Assembly (NCBI GenBank): GCA_024362935.1
Contig: JANCRA010000014.1
Location: 8,759,258 to 8,823,257, forward strand
From: Setophaga petechia
Lineage: Eukaryota > Chordata > Aves > Passeriformes > Parulidae
DNA length: 64,000 bases
Direction: 5' to 3'
This document shows, piece by piece, positions 38,020-49,075 of the stretch. Under the pieces are notes generated by a model. That model did no database searches. It saw nothing but the letters and a program-made list of their open reading frames with translations, and was not told the origin of the DNA. The first letter of the stretch is position 1; every line of letters starts with the position of its first letter. Both the position numbers and the translations under genes were made by a program.

Positions 38020-39642
38020 AATTGTCACTTAAAAATAGGTCAAGATATTACAGATTTAGAACAACTTTTGGTTTTGTTTTTGGTTTTTTTGTTTGGTTGT
38101 TGTTTTTTTTTTTTTTTTTTTTTTGTAAACTGCTGGAAGCCAATGCATTCCAAGCTTAATTTTTTAATATGGGCTTTTGGAACTTTGATTGTCCTTATTG
38201 TGTTCCTGCTTTATTTTAGATAATGCATTCTTATCTTTCTTTCAGTTTTCTTTTTTTGTAAATTTGCAAGACCTTATTAAAACTGCTGACATTATTTTGC
38301 ATTATTTCCAAGCTAAACCCAGTGAATCAGAGCTGTTGGAATCAGTTTTCAAACTTTGTGGGTTTGTAAACATTACAGTTGCAGTATTCGTTTAACTGCT
38401 AACAATTCATTGGTTCCACTTTTAAAATTATAAAAATCTTAAAATGTATATTCTCATGCGTTAATGCATTCTGCCCCATTATCTGTCTCAGATTTTATTC
38501 TGTTCCAAGTGAGTTTGGGTGGCTGTTATACCCTGTATATAGTGCTTTACTGAAACTCAGAGGAAGTCGCAGGCTGGCTTCTGTTTTATTCAGGGATTTT
38601 TTTAACTAGTTCTTCAAAGGGATACTGCAACTCCACAATCAGATTCAACAGCATTTAAACTGGGAACAAAAGTGATCAGCTGCCAAGGTGATATATATTA
38701 AATCATGTTTAAGATAACTGCTTTAAGTATATTTTATATCTTAGGCTTTTTGTAAAGTTGTGCTGAATGGTGAAAAGCTGAGATGAGCTTGTGTGCAGGA
38801 GTCTCATACTGCACATAGGCCCCTTCTATTAAATCTTATGCAAATTAAGACTGTTGCAGTATATATTGCATTTTCTAACAGGGTAAGATTTGGGATGAAT
38901 TAATGTATGAACTAACCTTGTTTCATTTGGGGTGATGGTGAATGGACTTGCTCCAAAGATTTCATTGCATCCAATATTTGAAGAAAATTGATTAGAAATG
39001 TGATGTCATTTGGCTTTGTTAAAATGTGGTGCTTCCTGTACAGCCTGATTGATTAAAATGTTACTTAAATACCTTTTTAAAATAAGGGATCTGAATCCAA
39101 TATTTTAAGAATTATTTTAAAGGTAGAAACTCTATATGGTTAGAAGAGTTAAATCTTAATTAAATTCTATAATTAAGACCATTATACATTCCTCATTAAT
39201 GGCAAAACAATTGATGCAAAAGAGGTCTTGCAAAAATGTAAACAGATGTCAATGTGAAGGAGAATCTTTGTATGTTAATAATATGAATATTTAACATTCA
39301 CTTAAAAATGTCATTAACTGTAAACTGTGAGAATGTCATCAAATAGAAATATTTTGATACTTCAATTTAAATGTGATTCACCTGAAAGATAATCTTTTTC
39401 ACTCTGTGGCCACATATTCTTCTTGCTCTTCTTCCCCCAAAGAAATAATTTTTCTAAAGTGTTTCTGCAAAGAGTTATTTAAGGGACACACGCATGCATC
39501 CGCACGCATCCCTGGCCTTGGATCTTCTCTGCCATCTGTGTATTTTTGATGGAATAGTCTGAAGATTTATTTTAAAAGGTTTTCCTAACGTTTCAGACAG
39601 TGGTTTTAAACCATAAGTACACAGGAAATGACGCTATCAGAT

Positions 39643-39924
39643 ATTAACGTTGCTATCTCTGTGTAAATACTGAACTTTCCCTATCATCATTTAGCATTCT
39701 GCTGCTTTCCATATCTTAATGCTGGCATTAAGATCACAGCCCTTACCCTCTGCTGGTTAGTGCAGACTTTTTAAAGTGCATTTTAAGTTATTGATGCAAT
39801 TTGATATTTTTCATAATTTCTATTTAAACTGAAGTTGCATCATCTTTCTTGAACTCATCTCCTGTAAGAGTTGCCTTAAGCTACAGGATTGCTTTTGCTA
39901 CTTTTTGTGTTGTATGTTTAACTT
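39643..39924 (+). repeat. 282-bp direct repeat, 3' UTR copy
   Basis: Second copy of the ungapped 282-bp repeat, in the same orientation 2.38 kb downstream of the intron copy. It ends four bases before the distal poly(A) signal. Its place at the natural end of the transcript suggests it is the original and the intron copy the derivative, which is inference. Confidence 0.95.
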
Positions 39925-39928
39925 TCAT

Positions 39929-39934
39929 AATAAA
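39929..39934 (+). terminator. CBFB: Distal poly(A) signal of CBFB
   Basis: AATAAA in CATAATAAACTTCTGTGTAG, followed by GT-rich bases. It is the last canonical signal before the sequence turns to intergenic character, so it is the likely main 3' end. Confidence 0.7.
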
Positions 39935-39959
39935 CTTCTGTGTAGTGAAAACAAGGTGC

Positions 39960-41254
39960 TGCGAGTTTATTTGACTCCCTGGTAGTCCCTGCTGACATAT
40001 TTTGTTTAGGTGCAAGGCTGCCTTGGTGTCTGTGGCTAAAGCAGTGGTGACATCCAGTGGTCACTTATCTAACTGACCCCTCTGCTGTGTTCAGCTGCTG
40101 TCTGGGAGCAGCCTTTAATAGAAGGGTCTGCACTAGGGAAAATGTGGATTTTGCTGCCCTAAAACTCTTATTTCTTAAACCTGACATGCCCTTCTTATTC
40201 TGAAAACGTGAATCTGCTTCAGGGGCCCCAACCAAGGGGCTGTGTGAGCTTACAGAGTGCTGTTTGTGGGCACAGTGTGAGAGCAGCCACCAAACCTTGT
40301 TAATTGTGCTGCTTTGGGCAAGGGGGAACCAGGGGGATTACATGTGTAAGTGCAGGAAATGTGGTAAAGTTCTGTGGGGAAAATATGAATGTTGTATGCT
40401 ACACCTGAAAACCTTCAAGCTGCTAAAATTTTAGGTGGTGTAACTTCAAATAGCTAACACTGACTGACTGACAGTGCCTTAGTCCTGAAATCAGGCAGAG
40501 GATTGCTTGCTTCCTGACAATGCTTTAGGAATATTTATGTGCAAAAGGATAACAAGTAACCCTATTTTAGACTTTTCCCACCTGGCTGTGAGCAGACCAG
40601 AGAGCACCAAAGAAAAGCAGCACTGCTGTGACCTGTGGCTTTCCTGGAGATGTTCTCCAGTGTGAAAGGGAGGTAGCTTTTGAAAGAGACAAGCAACAAG
40701 CCAAGTTGCTCTGCTTCTCTTGCAGAGGGCAGATGGTGTCTGCCAGCCCTGCTGTCCAGGCAGTGTTTTAAAGGCATCTGCAAACAGCTGTTCACAAAGC
40801 CATTGGGTAATTTGTCCATTTACCTGCAAGCTCGTGGCAGGGTTCACTTTTCTGCCCAAGGCACATCCCAAATAGCTGAGTCCAGTACTTGTCCAGCCTT
40901 TTCTCAGCTGAATGCAAAGGACAGAGGCACTTTGTCCTCTGGCTCTTCCTAGAAGGAATTTGCCTCTCAAGTGTGTGATTAGCAAAGGGAATCTGAAAAT
41001 CTCCCTGCATGGGGCACATACAGCAGAAAAGAATTTTAAAAGCATTACAATCCAGTGCCTTAAGTAGCATGGCTTAGGGATGGCTGTCCTTGATGTGGGA
41101 GTGAGAGACTGCTGGAAATGCTGGAACTTACTGGAATTGAGAAGATGTCAGGACCTGGAGCCCAACCACAGCAGGTGAGATATGGTCACTTCCAGCTGGG
41201 TTTTTTAACCTCCTGCTCCTACATGACCTCTTCTAAGAACAGAGAACAGAGTAT
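39960..41254. other. Intergenic DNA, no gene supported
   Basis: Moderate-GC sequence after CBFB. A 184-codon ORF on the minus strand (40491-41045) is the longest open frame outside repeats and CpG islands. It has no recognisable domain, no clear promoter and overlapping ORFs on both strands. One such ORF is about what chance would give in 64 kb. Confidence 0.6.
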
Positions 41255-41725
41255 TAACCGTTTCTCAGAATTCTGAAATAATTTGGGTTGAAAGGGATCT
41301 CATCAAGTTCCATCCTCCCACTAGACCATGTTGCTCAGAGCCCCATCCAATTTGGCCTTGAACAGTTCCAGGGATGGGGCATCCACAGCTGCTCTGGGCA
41401 ACCTGTGCCAGGGTTTCACCACCCTCACAGGGAAGAATTTCTTCCTGATACCTAATTTAAACCTCTCCTCTGTCAGTTTGAAGGCATTTCCCCTTGTCCT
41501 GCCAGTCCATACCCTTGTCAAAAGTCTCTCTCCAGCCTCTTTGCTTACTGTAAGGGCCCTGAGGTCTCCCTGGGGCTGTCTCCAGGCTGAGCTCCTGTCT
41601 GCACAGGAGAGGTGCTCCAGCCCTCAGAGCTTCTTTGTGGTCTCCTCTGGGCTTACTCCCATGTCCTTTTGTTAAGGACCCCCGGGCTGGATGCAGCATT
41701 GCAGGTGGGGTTCTCAATGTTTAGT
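41255..41725 (-). mobile_element. CR1 LINE fragment, 3' end, 5'-truncated
   Basis: On the minus strand the segment encodes the C-terminal part of a CR1 reverse transcriptase. It carries Phe-Lys-Leu-Gly-Ile-Arg-Lys-Lys-Phe-Phe, then His-Arg-Leu-Pro-Arg, then Ser-Leu-Glu-Leu-Phe-Lys. This continues into the classic CR1 3' tail (plus strand TTTGGGTTGAAAGGGATCTC at about 41283). The coding frame is intact over only 66 codons (41321-41521), with shifts and stops upstream. It is a dead, 5'-truncated insertion. Confidence 0.9.
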
Positions 41726-43685
41726 CCCTTTACTGAAGTCCTCAAAATGTGGATAAGCAGGTTTCCTAGTTTCTCTGGAGGGAAACAAGCAGCTGTCCTG
41801 GGCTCATGCTCCCCTTTCTGAAATCAGAAAACTGAGAAAATGAACTGTGAGTGAAAACAGCAGCTTTTCTGTTCCTGCAGATCTATGCTGGTTTGTCTAA
41901 TAACCAGCCTTGTTCAGGTAAGGGCTGGGAAGTTGGATGAAGATGTGGTTTGAGGGAGCTCCACAACTGCATGGCCTGGGATGACCTTGGCAGGACTTCT
42001 ATTTTTTTTTTTTGTTTGCTGTTAGTTCAGGACTCCACTCTGTCGTAGATGTATTAAAGAATCCATTCTGTCTGCACAGAACTAGGACCAGTTTCTGTGA
42101 AGTTGCATTATTTTGTTACTACATTTCCAATGCAAATAAGAGAATGACAGAAATGGCTACAAGGATGGGAATTGCAGTGAGAACTTAGAGCAGAGTGAAC
42201 ATTTGCATGGGCAACATTTCTCATAGCTCATTTGCCTGACATCCTGTCTTCACACTGCCACCAAATGTAAATCCCAGGCCATGCATATTCATCAACTGCT
42301 GCAGCTCAGAGCTGCTCAGGGTTTAAGTAACTATTAAATAGGTTTCTCAATTACAGGTTGAGATAAGTGAATTTTCAGAATTGCCTTGGGCTCATTTCTT
42401 AAAGCTCAGGAGTGAGAGGGGGGAAAGTAGCACACAAGAGCTGAGTGCTGCCTCTCTGGTGCTGTCACCTGGCACAGTGGATGGCTGGGGAAAGGAGTGG
42501 GAATCCAGAACACTTCTTGCTTGGTTTTGTGCCTCTCCCTGGGCCTGGTCCACAGTTTACCACAGCTGGGGAGACTTCTGCCAAATCTTTGTTGCTTTCT
42601 ACAACTCTTCTGATATGTAACTGTTTTCTACCCTGACTTGATGATGGGATCTTGGAGGACCCCAGAATGGGCTTTCCTGGGGCTCCACTTTCTTTTGTCC
42701 CACAGGCTGTGATTCTCTGCTTTTCATGGGAGCTGGTGGCTTTGCCACCTTTCCCCTTTTGCAATCTTCTTTCTTTCCTGTAGCAGGTTGGGGGTTTAAT
42801 TTGAAACTAGAAAGACTTTCTAGGGGTGGAGAAAAATTTACACCTGAAAGCTCCTGGCTTTTCCAGCTGTTATCCACTGGCTTGCTGGGAGAGCCTGTCC
42901 CTCTGAGCCTTTCCCACCTGCATGTCCAACCCTTTCACCTTTTGTTATTCATACCTCACAAAAACCCAGCAAAGTCTAGGCATAGAGAAACAGCAGTGTA
43001 AGGAACCAAAGCTCTTTGTGGGATGCACTTGTCCCTGATCACTCCCCATGTGACTGTTACTGAAGCAGATGACTGGGGTGGTTCTGCTGCCCTTGCAGGA
43101 TTTTGGAAGAATATCAGGGCTTTGGCCCCTCACAGCAGTGGTGCACAGGGGGAGTGACATCCTGATGAAACCCCAGGAGCTCTGAGCTTGAAGGAGAGCA
43201 GAGAGGTTGCTGGGGGGAATGTGGGTTGGCTGCTGGGTTGCAAACAAAGCTGTGGAGGGGACAACTCTTACCAGAAGATAATTCTTAATAAAGAGGCAGC
43301 TCTACCCAGGAACACCAGACTTGCCATCACCTCAGGGCCAGGAAGGCTGCTGAGTGTCTCACTTCCCAGAATTGTGTGCCACCTACCCAGAGGAAGCACC
43401 AGGTTCCCTCCCACCCCACCAAGAACAGCCTGTCCTTCACTCCAGCCCCTGCACAGGGCAGCACCACAGTGAGACACCTGCTCTGGAGGTGAGATACTGC
43501 AGTCCCCTTCCAGCACCATCCAGCTCCTCACTGACCTTCCCCAGCTGCCCCAGAAAACCAGAGGGTGGCCACCAGCCTGCAGACACCTGGGTGGCCTGTC
43601 CATGGAGCCAGGAGCCTGTGCCCACAGCTGCTGTGGCCCAGGAGGATGAGGATAGCTGGGGATGCTCAGACCTGCATGTGATACA
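41726..43685. other. Intergenic DNA, nothing recognised
   Basis: Moderate-GC sequence with overlapping short ORFs on both strands and no family resemblance, RNA gene or named repeat. Confidence 0.55.
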
Positions 43686-43790
43686 GGGCACAGAATCACA
43701 CAATGCAAGAAATCTTAGAGAGCATTTAGTCCACCCCCTGTGATGGACAGGGAGGATTCCAGGTCATTTGCTCTGGCTGTGTTTGAGATC
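43686..43790 (-). mobile_element. CR1 LINE 3'-tail fragment
   Basis: Plus strand CACAGAATCACACAATGCAAG, then TCCACCCCCTGTGATGGACAGGG, matches the complement of the CR1 3' end. It is a very short 5'-truncated piece with no coding part; the right boundary is approximate. Confidence 0.7.
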
Positions 43791-43827
43791 TGAGGGCCAG
43801 GGCAAGGAGGGAGGGCAGGGCCAGGCA

Positions 43828-44010
43828 GAGCTGCAGGCACAGCCTGTCCCTGAGCTGCCCAGGGACTGCCTCCTGCTCAGGTCAGAGCTGCAGGCACAGC
43901 CTGTCCCTGAGCTGCCCAGTGTCTGCCTCCTGCTCAGGTCAGAGCTGCAGGCACAGCCTGTCCCTGAGCTGCCCAGGGACTGCCTCCTGCTCAGGTCAGA
44001 GCTGCTGCTG
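43828..44010. repeat. 57-bp minisatellite, about 3.2 copies
   Basis: Units start with GAGCTGCAGG at 43828, 43885 and 43942, with a partial fourth at 43999. The period is exactly 57 bp (19 codons), so translations show an artificial 19-residue repeat. Copies differ at only a few bases (for example AGGGACTGCC against AGTGTCTGCC). Confidence 0.95.
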
Positions 44011-44962
44011 AGGAACCCCCAAACACTTCCTTGGCAGCGACAGCCCCGGCCCAGAGCCCCTTGGCGGGTGCTCCCACACAGATGAGAGGACAGATCCTCT
44101 TTTTGGTTCTGCTTTCAGTTCTGCTCTGCAGAGCACATCTGGCGTGTGACTGCCGGGACCTGGGGCCGGTGGTCCCGGCGGCTGCGTGACTTTCTGAAAC
44201 CACCAACCCCAGCAAGGTGCCTCAGCACCAGCTCCTGCAAAGCCTCTCCACGTGCAGACTTCTGCCTCGGGGGCAGGATGTGCCAGCGGGACCACGGGGC
44301 ACTGCCCTCGGAGGAGGCTCAGAGAGCATCTCTGCTGCTGGCTCTGTCCACCACAGCCCGTGAGAAAGACCCCAGTCACACCCTCGCTGCTTGTTCACCA
44401 AAAGTCAGGGACAAAATGGACACAGATCTTCAGGGGCTCTGAGAGGGCCCCTGCAGCTCTGACTCATCTTCATTTAAATGATGAAACCCCAAGCACCAGG
44501 GCTGGAGCAGGCTCGTGCAGGGGCTGACCCCTCTCCCTCCTTCTCATACCGTGCCCTATGGCCCTTCGTCATCATCAGCTGTGACAATCAAACATCCCTT
44601 TTGGAAATACACCTGGAAGTGAAACTGAGCCCAGGTGAAAGCCCTGCCACATGTGCAGCACTCCTAGATCCATAAACCCTTGCAATAAGGGGGTTGAGAA
44701 TTCTGTAGAATCCCCAAATCCATTTTTTACCTTTTTTTTTTTTCCCCATAAAACCTGTGCTTTAAATTACTCTTTTTTAACAGAATCCCTGTGCTTTTCC
44801 CCAGGGTAAATTTCCCCACCAGGCATGATTGAAACCCCAAGTGCTGGGCTGGGCAGCAGCTGAAGGCAGGATGCAGCGGCCAGAGGCTCCTGGAAGGACT
44901 GATGGTCCCTCGCAGCAGCTGCTGAGGCCGCTGGCTCCTTGCTGAGCCCCCCGGGCAGGAGC
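44011..44962. other. GC-rich intergenic DNA, nothing recognised
   Basis: GC-rich sequence between two minisatellites. ORFs overlap on both strands and show no domain or splice pattern. Confidence 0.5.
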
Positions 44963-45226
44963 GGTGCCCATCCCCGGTGCCCATGCCCAGTGCGGAGCCT
45001 CGGTGCTCATCCCTGGTGCTCACTCCCTGTGCCCATCTCCGGTGCCCATTCCCAGTGCCCACTCCCTGTGCCCATCCCCGGTGCCCATGCCCAGTGCCCA
45101 TCCCCGGTGCCCACCCTCGGTGCCCATTCCCAGTGCCCACCCCGGTGCCCATCCCCGGTGCCCATCCTCGGTGCCCATGCCCGCTGCCCACCCCGGTGCC
45201 CACCCCGGTGCCCATCCCCGGTGCCC
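44963..45226. repeat. GC-rich minisatellite of GGTGCCCAT-type units
   Basis: About 260 bp of degenerate tandem units, roughly 12-18 bp long, such as GGTGCCCATCCCC and AGTGCCCATGCCC. The repeat makes several frames open at once (Gly-Thr-Gly or Cys-Pro-Pro patterns), which explains the long ORFs here on both strands. They are not genes. Confidence 0.93.
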
Positions 45227-46725
45227 CGGTCCCGCCGCCCCCGGCTCCGCACCCTGCCCGCGCCTGGCCGAGAGAGAAACCAGCGCATCTGTTTCTAATG
45301 AAGCCGAAGCCAGTTTAGACGTATCCCTGCACGAACCAGAGCTTTTGAAATAGATCTGGAGTTGTGTGAAACGCACACAAAGTGCAGCCCTGGGGGGATG
45401 CAGGGGAGCCGCTGCCTGGTGGTGAACAGCCCCTCCCGAGGCCAGCCTGTGCTGCTGCTGCCTTTCCTTCTCGGGAATGCTCCTTGTCCATCCATCTCAG
45501 CCCCTGCCCTTGCTCCAGCCCTGTGAAATGCGCTGTGCGGTGGGGCAGGGGCTGTTCCTCTGCCTGGTCAGTGTTTAAGTTGTTTTATCTCATCAGCACC
45601 CTCGGGTGAGCGCTGGCGCCTCCCGTTCCTGCCCGTCTCCAGACACCCAGGAGCTGCAGAAGCTCTCCTGAATTTCCATCCAAATCTGGGATGCGAGGAG
45701 TGATGCTGGCGATCACCGTGGTGCTGGCTCAGGACAAGCTGTAGCCTTGCCATGCTCCCCACAGCCCGTGCCAGGCACACGTCACCTCCCTAGCCCTGGC
45801 CAAGCACGGAATCACCTCCAAAATCTTTATTGTGGATGTGCTGCACAGTCCAGCACGCAGCAGGGAGGAGGATGCTTGCCTGGAGCAGCCCGGGGAGGCT
45901 CCGGACGGGGCTCAGGACAGGCTGGAGGCTCGGTGGGCCCGGTGGAAAAGGCACCTTGTGCCCCTCAGCCCTCACGGCAGCTCCTGGTAGCACCAAAATT
46001 TCTGGTTTTGAGTGCTGATCCTGCGCATCTCGCCCGTGTCAGCCTCCGGAGGGTGTCAGGGGTACTGAAAACCACCCGGGCACGGCAGGGCAGGGCAGGG
46101 CAGGGCGTGCTCAGCCCAGGCGAACACGGGAAAAGCGCTGAGCAAGGGAAGGACGGAGCCGGGGGTCTCCTCGGGAAGGTTCGGGTTCGGTGCTGCAGCA
46201 GCCCCTGCCCTCCCGGGAACCCCAGCCCGGCACTGCCCAGCTCTAAACCCTTGGCTGTGGGATAAATCCCCCTGGGGAGGTGGGATAATCCCCCCTCGCA
46301 GAGTGCAAGGTTCCCTCGTGGAGCTGCCAACCCTGTCTGGATCCGTTCCCGAGTGCCAGCCCAGAGCGGGGCAGCTGGAAAAGCACCTCCAAAAAATCAT
46401 AGCAGCTTCGGAACTTTACAGCAAATATCTTTCCTCCAGCTGAATCTGCGCTGCCAAGGCTGGGATCTGCTTCCAGCCCGTTTTTCCGAGGGCCACGGGG
46501 CAGGTTCCCCTGCAGGAATGTGTGCTGCTCTGGGATCCATCGGGAGAGGGCAGCTCGCCTCCGCCTGCGAGCAGTGCTTCTCCCTCCTGGTGCCTTCTGC
46601 AATTTTCTCCGCTTTTTTTAAAACCACCTGGGTTGAAAAGCCCAGCTCTCCTCAGCAAACATCTCTCGCAGAAGTGTAGAATTTATTAAAAAACTCAAGT
46701 ACAGAACTCTGAAAAATATTAGAAA
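45227..46725. other. GC-rich intergenic DNA with small simple repeat
   Basis: Contains a short (GGCAG)n run at about 46084-46106. The open frames are GC-driven. No gene could be supported. Confidence 0.5.
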
Positions 46726-46756
46726 AAATCGGTAAAAATCCGATTTTTACCGATTT
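46726..46756. repeat. Perfect 31-nt palindrome (15-bp arms, 1-nt centre)
   Basis: The arm AAATCGGTAAAAATC at 46726-46740 and its exact reverse complement at 46742-46756 flank a single C. It lies in a local AT-rich patch within GC-rich DNA. Confidence 0.97.
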
Positions 46757-47558
46757 AGGGATTCATTAATCAACCCCCAAAGCTGCTGATCTCACCCCAA
46801 GGCTTTGGTAGAAGCATCTCTGATGTGTGCACCCACTGCCATTCATTCAGTCAGAAACGTTAACAGATCCAGGCTTTAAAAACTGATTTTGGTTTTCAGA
46901 AAGCTGTGCATTGCTTCCTGAGCCCTGGGGCTGAATTTCCCAAGAAATGCTCCATGATCTGGAGAGTCAGAAGGGTAATTTTATCCTTTTAGAATGTAAG
47001 TTTTGCCTGTCATGAGCAGTTGCCAAAATGATGGTACTTTGCCCAATCTGCCCCAAAAGTGGCAGACCTGGCAGTGCCCAGCCCTTCTCCACTTAGCCTG
47101 GGGTTTGGGTTGATGTGTGAAAATGGGTGTTAGTGGAGAGGCACACTCAGAATAATTTCTTTTTTTCTGCCATTGTATTTGGCCTTTATTCTCCTTGGTG
47201 AATTTGGCTTGTACTCATGATACTCTCCTACAAAGGAGGCTGAATTTTTGTGAGTGAAAGCCCAGAGTGTTGCATCCCCCAGTTTGCAGCACTGGGCATT
47301 CAAAGGGCATCACCAAACACAGGAATGAGGTGGAGAAGGGTTTCTGCAAAGCCCAAGTGATCTGCAGCCACCTGTTTTCCACCAGCACCTCAGCCTGAGG
47401 GCTGCACTTGCCATGGACCTGCTCAAAAGCAGGTGCTGTGCTTTGTATTCTGTTAAATGAATGAGGCATGCAAAGCTTCTAGCTGCATATTTATTCTCTC
47501 AAGTGCATTCCTTATGGCTGTCACAATATGAACTTACATATAAAAACACACAAATACT

Positions 47559-47583
47559 GTATATATACAAATATATATATATT
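47559..47583. repeat. Short alternating AT tract
   Basis: Two runs of alternating A and T separated by CAA, about 25 bp in total. Confidence 0.85.
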
Positions 47584-47768
47584 TCATACATCTACAGTGA
47601 GCTGGAGAGAGGCAAGTGGCTCATAAGGATTAGCTCTGCTCCCAGGAGAGGAAAGGCTAATTTCTGGTTTTGAGCCAATAAAGATGTGTCAGAGGGCTGG
47701 AGTGAAGGGGAAACATTGGCAGCACCTCTCTGCTTTTCAGCATATTAAGATGTCACCATGCTTGGATT

Positions 47769-47789
47769 AAAAAAAAAAAAAAAAAAAAA
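47769..47789. repeat. Poly(A) run of 21
   Basis: Uninterrupted A-run followed by GAAAGAAAAAG. There is no flanking duplication that I can define. Confidence 0.9.
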
Positions 47790-49003
47790 GAAAGAAAAAG
47801 CAAGCAAGGCATGAATAATAAATAGAGCAACATGCAGCTGACTTCAAGGGAAAACTAATTTCCCTGGGGCTTGCTCCACTCCATATACATTAAAATCTCA
47901 CCTGCTTTGACAGCCCTGTGACCTGAAGAGAGATGCTGAGAAATTGGTGTACAGAGCAGAGCCTGGCCAGGGTCCTGCTCCCAAACATGACTGGGATTTC
48001 TTTTCAATGCTTTGATCCCCCCTGCCAGCCATGGCTTGCTCTGCCTGTGGAAGGAACCACAGTGCAAACCTAGCTGAAATTATGTTTGACAATTTTTTAA
48101 AAAATATGCAGCCCTCAAATTTCTGTGTTGGGGTGCCTGAAGGGTGTCCTCCTTTTCTGGTGTTTTCTGTCTTGCTATGGGACAGTCCATGTGATGGGGC
48201 TGCCATCACCTTGTTGCAAACCTTGCTGGGACATGGTGGGCACAGGGATGGGGTGTGGGGTCAAGCTAGGACTGCTACTGTCCTCAAATAAATATGGAAA
48301 AAATGCATCTCCCCCCACTCTGCTCCCCCCTGGAGCCTCAGCCTGCCAGCAGCAGGAGTTACAGCTGCTTCCACACCCTCTGCGCCCTCTTGAATTTCCA
48401 TCACTGGTGCTGCCCTACTCCTGAAGAGCTGTCACTTTGTGTGAGCATGGCACAGGTCCACATCCTTGGTTTTTCTCTTTTAGTTCTCTGCTTATTTGGG
48501 CAATGCTTGACCTGATGCCTTTCATCTTGGATCAAGTTTCCACCACAGAAGCGAGGGCTGGTCTGATGTGGGCTGTCCCAGGTGGTGGCACATCCTGGCA
48601 GAGTGGGAGGGTTCAGTTTCCTCCTCATTCTGGGGATGTTTCTGGCGCTGGGGGCTTTGGGCGTAACCAAAGCAGGTTCCTGCGCTGAGCCCCATCCCAA
48701 GGGAGATGTGCGTTTCTTGGGGTCAGCACTCCTGGGTGGCATATTTGTTTGCTCAGACAACACTGCAAAGCCACTGACCTCGTTACTCCTCTCTTCCTTA
48801 CTGAGTCACTCCCGAGCTCATTCCGAACTTTGCTCGTGCCACTGACTAATTTCTCCGTAACTCTTCTTTCCTGCACTCTGCCCTTTCAACTGGAAGAGCG
48901 GGCTGGCCGTGGGCAGTGGTTTGGGTGGGTTATTTTGTTTTGGCTGCCGAGGTTATCTGGGTATGACTGGGGCTATAGGACTGAGCCCAATCTGCCGACA
49001 GTG

Positions 49004-49075
49004 TCGCCGGGGCGGGACTCGAACCCGAGTTTCCCACTCTCCAAGCCGACGCCTTCCCCGCTCGCCCACGGCCGG
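49004..49075 (-). pseudogene. tRNA-Ser-like sequence, degenerate
   Basis: Read on the minus strand, there is an exact B-box GGTTCGAGTCC (49015-49025). At normal tRNA spacing there is an A-box-like TGGGCGAGCGGGGAAGGCG, which closely follows the tRNA-Ser D-arm. The anticodon loop would read TTGGAGA, that is anticodon GGA (Ser). However, the acceptor ends scarcely pair, the D stem has a mismatch, the long variable arm of serine tRNAs is missing, and no T-run terminator follows. It is probably a decayed tRNA gene or tRNA-derived relic rather than a working tRNA. Confidence 0.45.

Larger units (their letters stand above)
37704..39955 (+). other. CBFB: CBFB 3' untranslated region
   Basis: About 2.25 kb of AT-rich sequence without coding potential, running from the stop codon to just past the AATAAA at 39929. 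It contains earlier canonical AATAAA signals at 37766 and 38014, an uninterrupted T-run near 38104-38124, and the second copy of the 282-bp repeat at its end. The length fits the long 3' UTR known for vertebrate CBFB transcripts. The exact cleavage site is inferred. Confidence 0.8.
46757..48999. other. Intergenic DNA upstream of PHAF1
   Basis: Moderate-GC sequence with an alternating TATA tract (47559-47583) and a 21-base A-run (47769-47789) followed by AG-rich bases. The A-run could be a retroposed tail, but the sequence before it matches nothing I recognise. No coding gene was seen. Confidence 0.55.

Noticed and set aside
40491..41045. 184-codon ORF on the minus strand after CBFB
   Set aside because: Overlaps open frames on both strands and has no recognisable domain. 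A rough chance estimate gives about one ORF of this size in the window.
44727..45298. Long Gly-Thr-Gly and Cys-Pro repeat ORFs on both strands
   Set aside because: Produced by the GGTGCCCAT minisatellite, which lacks stops in several frames; not protein genes.
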